From contig CM037877.1 in NCBI GenBank assembly GCA_021292165.1, positions 302,142,726-302,206,725 of the forward strand: a stretch of DNA of 64,000 bases, given 5' to 3'. This stretch comes from Shinisaurus crocodilurus. Taxonomy: Eukaryota > Chordata > Lepidosauria > Squamata > Shinisauridae. This document shows positions 58,901-64,000 of the stretch, piece after piece. The position numbers and the translations under genes were made by a program. The notes under the pieces were generated by a model. It was not told the origin of the DNA, searched no databases, and was given only the letters and a program-made list of their open reading frames with translations. Within the stretch, counting starts at the first letter, position 1. Every line of letters starts with the position of its first letter.

Positions 58901-61900
58901 AACAGTTTTCCAGAAAGATTCCAGGGGCTTTATTTTTCCATTGAAATTTTTCCATTTCGTAAGTACAAGAGTAGCAATAAATAGGTGCTAATTGCAAATG
59001 AAATATTAGGCAAACTTGGCACTTTCATACTTGTCGATCAGTGGTTGTCAGCAAAGCATACACGGTCCTTTGGGTTGCTAAAATGTATTAGGATGTACTC
59101 CTAGCGATCGCGCCCTCGATGCTCGTAAGCCTCTGAACTCGGAGGCTTACGGACATCCAGTGCAGAGCAAGAGGAGCAGCAGAGGCAATCTCCGCCTCCC
59201 TGCACCTCCCACTCTGCAATTCAGCTAGAGGGCCGATTTCGGCCCTCTGGCTAAGGCGTTTTGGAGGGGGAGGGAAGGAGGCTGGAGCATCACCAGGATA
59301 CCTCATATCCTGGCAGCCCCAGTCTCCTCCCCTCCCCCCTCCCGGAACCACCCCCTCTACCCCCCTCTCCAAGGTCGATTTTTCCAACCTCAGAGAAGCA
59401 GCCAGCGTGGTTCTTTCTGCACCGGTTATGGGAGGGGGAGATTGGAGCATGGGTCCACAGCTCCAAGATCAGCGCTCTGTTTCCAACCTTGGATCTGGGT
59501 ATCTGCAGTATCCTATGGTCCCCTGTATGCTGCGTAGGGGTCCATAGGATAGGTCTCAGTGTGTCAACAGCTTTCAGTAATTAAAAAAAAGCTTTGTTGC
59601 TTACTAAATACAAGTAAAATTAACATACTAAATCAGCTCTGGGCAGGAGCACACAGCCTCAGGCCTGGGGGTCCAAATCTGGCCCACTGGGGGTCCCCAA
59701 AAGGCCCCGCCCCGCCCCCTTCCCTGGGCACCACGCCTCCCCCCCCCCAACTATGGGTTGTTCGGTGGTGGCCTGACTTTTGTGAAGCTTTTTCCACTCT
59801 AAAAGGTGGAAATGCTTCTCCTAAGGCTTAACTACCGGCAGCAAGAGCTCGAAGTTTAAATAGGCTGGTGTTTTTGGCCCTGCCCACCACTGCAATTTGA
59901 CCCCCGAGAGCATCTCCAAAACGGAATTCAGCCCTCAGGCTGAAAAAGGTTCAGCATCCCAGCTCTAGGACATCAGGAAATTTTCCAACACAAATTACCT
60001 TATGCCAATTTACCCAATTTGCATTGGAAAAAATTCCAGTGTTCTCTGCAAAAACCCCACATCACTACGGACCCCAGTAAGGGCCTTTCCAAAAGGGAAT
60101 GTAGAAAGGGGATACACCCTGGCAGATCGCCTTAGTACCAGCTTACAGATCTTTTGCAAATTCCTCTGGGTCTTGCATCTCACACTGCATGCCCCAAGTC
60201 TATTTGAGGATGGTTTCCTGCCTTCCTCCACATCACTGGCGTTCAGCCCCTGCATGAGGTTTTTTTTTGGGGGGGGGCTCCCTTCGTGAGGTTCTCTTTC
60301 TCTGGTCTCCACTCCCCTTCCTCCACCTTCCTCTGCTTCCCTGCTCCCCAGGCAAGAGAGGCCTCCTTTCTCCTGAGCACTGTGGCTCACCCTCTTTCGT
60401 CTCCTTCTCCAGCCTTTACTTCTTCCTCTGCCCACCCCTTACAATCCCAACTCTCCTCTTCGCTGTCCTCTCTTTCTTCATCTCCTCCTTGCCAGTCTCC
60501 TTTGTGTCTGTGAACTCTGCCCATCTTGCCCTGCCCTCTGCTTTTTCTTCTCTCCCTTTGCAGTTGTTACGGTTCACTTCTGAGCCCCCGGTCCCCTCCC
60601 CACCAGCCATGCTTCAGCTCTTCACCAAAGGCCTCCCAGGTCCACAAGTGACATCATCAATGGGCACTGGGACCACTCCTGATCAGCCCAGCAACAGCAA
60701 GTGGTGCAGGAGTGGCAGCCATGCCAATCTCTGATACCAACCAACTCACAGATCTCCGAGACCAGGGGTGGGCAGAAAGGAGATCTCCAGATGTTTCTGG
60801 ACTTCAGCTCCCAGCATTCCTCACTACTGGTCATGCTAGCAGGGGCTTCTAGGAGTTGAAGTCCAAAACATCTGAAGATCTACCTTCTGTCCACTCTGTC
60901 CTAGACCAATGGATAGCAGGATGGAGCTCTGGTTACATTAACAAACTTTCCAGGACTAAAAGCATTGCCCAGTCTTAACCACAAACTGAAAAGCAGGTGC
61001 AAGAGGCAAATCCACCACCAGTATTCCTTGCTGCAATCTGCTAGGCCGTGTTAGTGATGTAACCGATCGCCTCACGCGAGCCGAAATCAGGCCCGCTAAC
61101 ACTCGCACGGACCCACCTTTTTCTGGCGGCAGCTCACCGTGGAGAGGCGAGCCGCCCACACCGGCCCATCATGTCACTTCCGGCGCGCTGGAAGTGACGC
61201 GACGGGACCAGCGCGCCCGTCGCTGGCAGCTGGAGCAGCGCAGAGAACACTCTGCGCCGCTCGGAAGAACGAGGCAGGGGGGCCGCCGCTGCGGAGAATC
61301 GAGGCGGCGGAGAGGCGAGCCCCCCCACAGGTACGTGAACACCGCTGGCCGTGCTCTCCCCAACCTGTCTGGTTTTTCAGTCCCATTATGTTCCAGGTCA
61401 CCTTTCTCCCCCAAAGATTCCAGTTCTTTGCCAATGAACCTGCTCCATTTCCCCCTCTCACGCAGTTCTGCCAGTCATTCATTACCTTCTCTTGGTAGAT
61501 TTCCAGATAAGACATGGAGACTGAGTATTTCCACTCCTCCCCGGAAGCATCCCTGGTCATTTGCAAGACATCCCGGATGGCTCGTGGTATCACCCCCGGC
61601 TGATCTGGACTCCCCAACATGGTGTGAGTCTTGCCTACCAATTTGGCGAGAGGAAGGAAAGATGGGAAGATCATCCAAAAGTCCGATTCCAGACCCCAGC
61701 TGATCCCAAATCCTCTGGGTTGATTTGGTCCATTTGTACTGTTCAACATTCACCTGCTCCAGTAGGCCCATAAGCCAAGATGCTGGCATTCTGCCCCTCC
61801 AGCAGATGGCGCAAGACAGGCTGAATGGACCCCGTGTAGACATCATGCTGAGTGGCCGCCTCACTGTAAAAAGCGTCAAACCTAGTGGGGAGAGAGGAGT

Positions 61901-62651
61901 GAGGCTGGTTCTCTGACAGTGGAGCAGTTTCTAAGGCTGGGGAATAAGCAACTGGAGACTGGGGGGAAGGGGTACAAATCCAACCCTGGACTGCTTTGCC
62001 TAGGCATGTCCCTGGACCTCCAGAAAACCATTCTCCCATATGTACACATTGTTATACATCTCAGCCACTTTCTCCTAAGCTGAGACAGAATCAAAGGGCT
62101 CTTTTACTGCCTCTCCTGCAGCCTGAGCAATAACAGAGGCTCTATGAGCATCCTGCCCCCACCCCCATTATATACCTCAGCTACTCATTCTCATTGTGCA
62201 AAGGAAGAGGCAAAAAATAGTGAGCCACATGGTGCCTAAAGTAAGGCCTCTGTGGTTACTCACACTGGAAAGGGTGTGCGGAGATAAGAGCCCTTTGCCT
62301 TGTGTGGGAGTCAGTAGGCAGCAGAGCCAATGTTGCTGTCCCCCCAGACCAGGCTCAATTCAAAGGAGGGCCCCATTGACTTAATTGTTGACCGGAGCAC
62401 TACGGGGCCACACATTTAAGAGGAGTCTTCTGAATTCTCTGCCCAACTCACTGGTACTTCATCGTCTCCATCTTGTTCCTCCAGTTGAGGATCTCCAGGG
62501 AATGGGAGTCCACACCTCGTACACATGGAGCATCCTGACCTTGTCCGGTTCCCACAGCAGGCCGCAACCGCACACACACCCGTACTCGTGCTGGCACATT
62601 AACGGGGGCTCGCCGGAACTCAATCCGGCTTAAGCGTTGATGAGTTGTCAT
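46921..62651 (-). CDS. KIF22: Kinesin family member 22 (Kid, kinesin-10), 12 coding exons
   Basis: Plus-end chromokinesin that binds chromosome arms and microtubules and helps chromosomes congress in mitosis. Exons (minus strand): 62651-62452, 61881-61754, 61634-61486, 58701-58261, 58152-57999, 56873-56780, 56573-56396, 55258-55138, 55044-54965, 53142-52939, 51955-51896, 46971-46921. All introns are GT/AG and phases agree, giving 619 aa (human about 665). The motor domain has P-loop GPTGAGKT (105-112, split by an intron), switch I NQRSSRSH (216-223) and switch II DLAGSE (250-255). A variable linker is followed by the C-terminal helix-hairpin-helix DNA-binding domain (about 546-605, [17 protein letters not shown]). 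The first exon has an acceptor at 62657/62658, so a 5' exon may lie outside the window; ATG 62651 is the first in-frame Met. Family identity is very secure. Only the N-terminus is uncertain. Confidence 0.95.
47495..47760 (-). mobile_element. CR1 LINE 3' fragment
   Basis: Contains GGAACAGAAGAGCTGTGCTGGATCAGACC, ATCTAGTCCAGCATTCTGTTC and GCCAATCAGATGCC, which is the standard CR1 3' region as read opposite to the element. No ORF is kept. Confidence 0.65.
48560..48860 (+). mobile_element. Decayed L2-type LINE 3' end with a 17-G run
   Basis: ATCTTAAAGACTGTTTTATTCAGACACATTTTTTTACA and the ending ATGTAAGCCACTTTGG fit an L2 3' region. A homopolymer of 17 G at 48716-48732 interrupts it. Confidence 0.4.
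50397..50677. mobile_element. Palindrome-rich MITE
   Basis: Inverted ends of about 35 bases: CCTGGTTTGCACATCATGGGGGCAAACCATGGGTT and AACCCACATTTGCCACCATGATGAGTGAACCAG. Interior AACAACCCAGAGTGTCC is shared with 33345-34300. Confidence 0.6.
51395..51530. mobile_element. Palindromic hAT-like MITE
   Basis: GCAGGAATGAGCAACTTCTAGGCC to GGAGGGCCACAAGTTGCCCACCCTGATC; the variant whose arms read GGGCAACTTGTGG. In the last KIF22 intron. Confidence 0.65.
51730..51872. mobile_element. Palindromic hAT-like MITE
   Basis: GCAGGAGTGGATGACCTGTGGCCACCC and GGAAGGCCACAGGCTACCCACCCCTCCTG arms. Ends 24 bases from the penultimate KIF22 exon. Confidence 0.68.
53803..54039 (+). mobile_element. Squamate tRNA-derived SINE, full length
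   Basis: GCCCAGTGTGGCATAGTGGTGAGAGTG head with B box GGTTCAAGTCC, the common body, and an (AAAT)n tail. Located in the KIF22 intron between exons 54965 and 53142. Confidence 0.87.
54097..54257 (+). mobile_element. Squamate SINE, 5'-truncated copy
   Basis: The same body and tail as the neighbour at 53803 but starting at GAAACTCACTGGG, without the tRNA head. The two copies are 58 bases apart in the same orientation. Confidence 0.82.
54665..54765. mobile_element. Palindromic MITE, left half
   Basis: AGGAAACCTGTGGCTCTCCAGATGTTGG then CCAATGGTCAGGGATGATAGGGACTGGAGTT; the right arm is degenerate. Confidence 0.5.
55825..55965. mobile_element. Palindromic hAT-like MITE
   Basis: GCAGGGATGAGGAACGAGTGGGTCCTCCAGATG and ATATCTGGAGGGACCACACATTCCCCACCCCTG arms, in a KIF22 intron. 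Confidence 0.68.
56345..56371. repeat. (GGA)9 microsatellite beside a KIF22 donor
   Basis: On the KIF22 strand this reads (TCC)n followed by AG, about 25 bases past the donor of exon 56573-56396. Confidence 0.9.
57450..57778. mobile_element. About 330-bp MITE, copy 1 (KIF22 intron)
   Basis: Aligns with 59640-59970: CCAAATC-GGCCC, CTTTTGTG-AG, TCTAAAAGGT-GAAATGC-TCTCCTAAGGCTTA and CCTGCCCACC-CTG. The end GGCTGAAAGAGATTCCCCACC resembles hAT-type MITE ends. No ORF. Confidence 0.6.
59640..59970. mobile_element. About 330-bp MITE, copy 2 (KIF22 intron)
   Basis: Partner of 57450-57778 in the same orientation, with clear substitutions and small indels, so it is an independent old insertion rather than a recent segmental duplication. 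Confidence 0.6.
60762..60905. mobile_element. Palindromic hAT-like MITE
   Basis: AGGGGTGGGCAGAAAGGAGATCTCCAGATGTTTCTGG and CCAAAACATCTGAAGATCTACCTTCTGTCCACTCTGT arms; AGACCA flanks both sides. Confidence 0.65.
61040..61350. promoter_or_regulatory. Intragenic CpG island in KIF22 intron, unassigned
   Basis: CpG-dense block within the 2.8-kb intron between exons 61634-61486 and 58701-58261. It contains a perfect inverted repeat of ETS sites, GTCACTTCC (61173-61181) and GGAAGTGAC (61190-61198). On the plus strand there is a good donor CCCACAG/GTACGTG with last exon base 61329. On the minus strand there are donors CACG/GTGAGC and AAAAAG/GTGGGT. It looks like a bidirectional promoter; no downstream exon can be assigned. 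Confidence 0.55.
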
Positions 62652-62689
62652 GAATACCTAAGAGAAAAAGTAGTGTAGGGTGAGATGTA

Positions 62690-63005
62690 ACTTCACATTG
62701 GCTTGCCCACGCACTGGAATCATTGGGTGCCCTTCTCCAGGTGCTCCCCAACATCAGAGGCAAAGCAGATGGCCTCTCAGGTATCGTGCACTACCATCAG
62801 AACTCTTTCCCAGGAAAGCTCACCTGCTGCCTACTTTGTATTTTTGGTGCCAGATGAATGCCTTTTTATTCTCCCATATGTTTAACTCTAGCTGTGAGAC
62901 CTTGCTGCTCACTTTAATTTTGTGGTGTATTGTATTTTTTTAACTGAAGTAAGCTACCTTAAAGATATTTACATTGAGGGGTGGCATACAAATTCAAATA
63001 AAATA
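62690..63005 (+). mobile_element. L2-type LINE 3' end
   Basis: AACTCTTTCCCAGGAAAGCTCACCTGC, CTACTTTGTATTTTTGGTGCC, TTTTTATTCTCCCA, GTAAGCTACCTTAAAGATATTTA and TTCAAATAAAATAAA resemble the decayed end of the LINE seen at 10520-11100. Confidence 0.55.
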
Positions 63006-64000
63006 AAGGTGATTGACAGCATATCCTCATACACTGAGAAACAGTTAACAAGGAAGGCTCCAGCTGTGATCCTACCATTCCTACCAAATTGGAAGCTCTT
63101 TGGGACTGACTCTCCTATCCATGTCAGTCTTTTGATCCTTTTGGAGAATATTCCCTTTCTCTCGTTCTTACTCACTCTGTAATCCAGAAACTACTTTGAG
63201 CTTTGTAGCCCTGCTATTCAGGAGTAGTCAGCTAGCTAACAGGATGATGGATAAAACTGCTCCAGTCTCACACTGACAGTCATACATGTAAATATGCATT
63301 GCTAAACATGTTTTCAGGTCACTTTTTTTTTAATCAGGAGACTTCAATCTCCCAAAGTGAGGACATGATATTCTTTTCATCAGTGAAGACTGTCACTTAA
63401 ATTTAAAGAAAACTTCCCCTTTCAGTATTCAAATAACGTATGCATTCTGCTTCTTTCCTTTACTTGGTTTTCATTTTGTCAGCAAAGGAGCCCCCAAATC
63501 AGTTAATTTTATTTATATAAAAATATAAAATCAGTATTGAGCCAAATCAACAAGTACTGTACAATAGACAAAACCAGTCCAACGGATCATCATATTTAAA
63601 ATAGATTTTAAAAACTCATAAGGCCACATATCTACAGGATACTAAGCTATTGCAAGTGCAATGTCAAGGCACAATATTAATGGCTCAATCCAGAATGACT
63701 ACTGTTTCCTAGTGCCACAATAACTAATATGGACTATTTAAAAAAAGAAAGAAAAAAAGGACTAGAATCAATTCACCATTTACAGGCATACTTTGAAACA
63801 GAAGTGTGTGTTGGGGATTCCACCTCATCTTCTTTGGCCACCAAGATTTTGTATACAGAAGGTAGGTAAGTTAAATTTAAAAACGACGAATGGCGCGTGT
63901 CAGTCTGCTTGAAAGATTTAGTGCCCCCATTTTGGACCCATTTAAACGTACTTACTCAGAAGTAAGTCTCTCGGCTTCCAGTGGCTCTTACTTCCAAGTA
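63006..64000. other. Sequence upstream of the first visible KIF22 exon
   Basis: AT-rich and without a CpG island, so the KIF22 promoter is not here. Ends in a short palindromic MITE (ACTTACTCAGAAGTAAGTC, about 63950-63970). Confidence 0.45.

Noticed and set aside
61194..61703. 169-codon plus-strand ORF overlapping the KIF22 CpG island
   Set aside because: Arg-rich translation of a CpG island that runs antisense through a true KIF22 exon; no family similarity seen.
1..64000. CRISPR arrays, operons or prokaryotic signals
   Set aside because: Intron-exon structure and vertebrate repeats show nuclear animal DNA; no spaced repeats of CRISPR type were seen.

Overview
Vertebrate nuclear DNA, almost certainly from a squamate reptile (lizard). 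Genes are split into short exons with GT/AG junctions and long introns. The repeats are those of squamates: tRNA-headed SINEs ending in (AAAT)n, a near full-length CR1 LINE, L2-type LINE tails, hAT-type palindromic MITEs, a Helitron-like element and retroviral solo LTRs. I recognised all families by eye; no search was run.

Three multi-exon genes lie on the minus strand. From right to left they are KIF22 (kinesin-10/Kid; twelve coding exons, 62651 to 46921, possibly with a further 5' exon outside the window), KCTD13 (BTB adaptor of CUL3; six coding exons, 38676 to 25755, plus a 5'UTR exon at a CpG island near 40.7-41.1 kb) and a NUFIP2-like gene (four coding exons, 20425 to 14932, CpG-island promoter at 21.2-21.7 kb). 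In all three models the phases agree at every junction and the total length is a multiple of three (619, 337 and 343 aa).

The NUFIP2-like gene is the most interesting locus. It keeps the conserved blocks of NUFIP2 but is about half as long, and it sits beside KCTD13. From memory, human NUFIP2 and TAOK1 lie on 17q11.2 with TNFAIP1, the KCTD13 paralogue, while KCTD13 and TAOK2 lie on 16p11.2. The gene therefore looks like the missing 16p-side ohnologue of NUFIP2, which I do not recall from human.

Layout: 1-12 kb is gene-poor but holds an intact HARBI1-like transposase ORF (2296-3651), two solo LTRs of one family with perfect 5-bp target duplications, and 5S rRNA/CR1 chimeric SINE material. A 1.49-kb hAT element (10287-11775) with a perfect 8-bp duplication carries nested insertions. 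At 12.2-12.6 kb there is a CpG-rich patch with no assigned gene. 14.6-21.7 kb is the NUFIP2-like gene; 24.8-41.1 kb is KCTD13, with a CR1 in intron 5, a LINE fragment between 107-bp direct repeats in intron 2, and a Helitron-like element in intron 1. 43.1-44.3 kb is a third solo LTR with an enhancer-like repeat array. 46.8-62.7 kb is KIF22, with an unexplained CpG island in one of its introns (61.05-61.35 kb).
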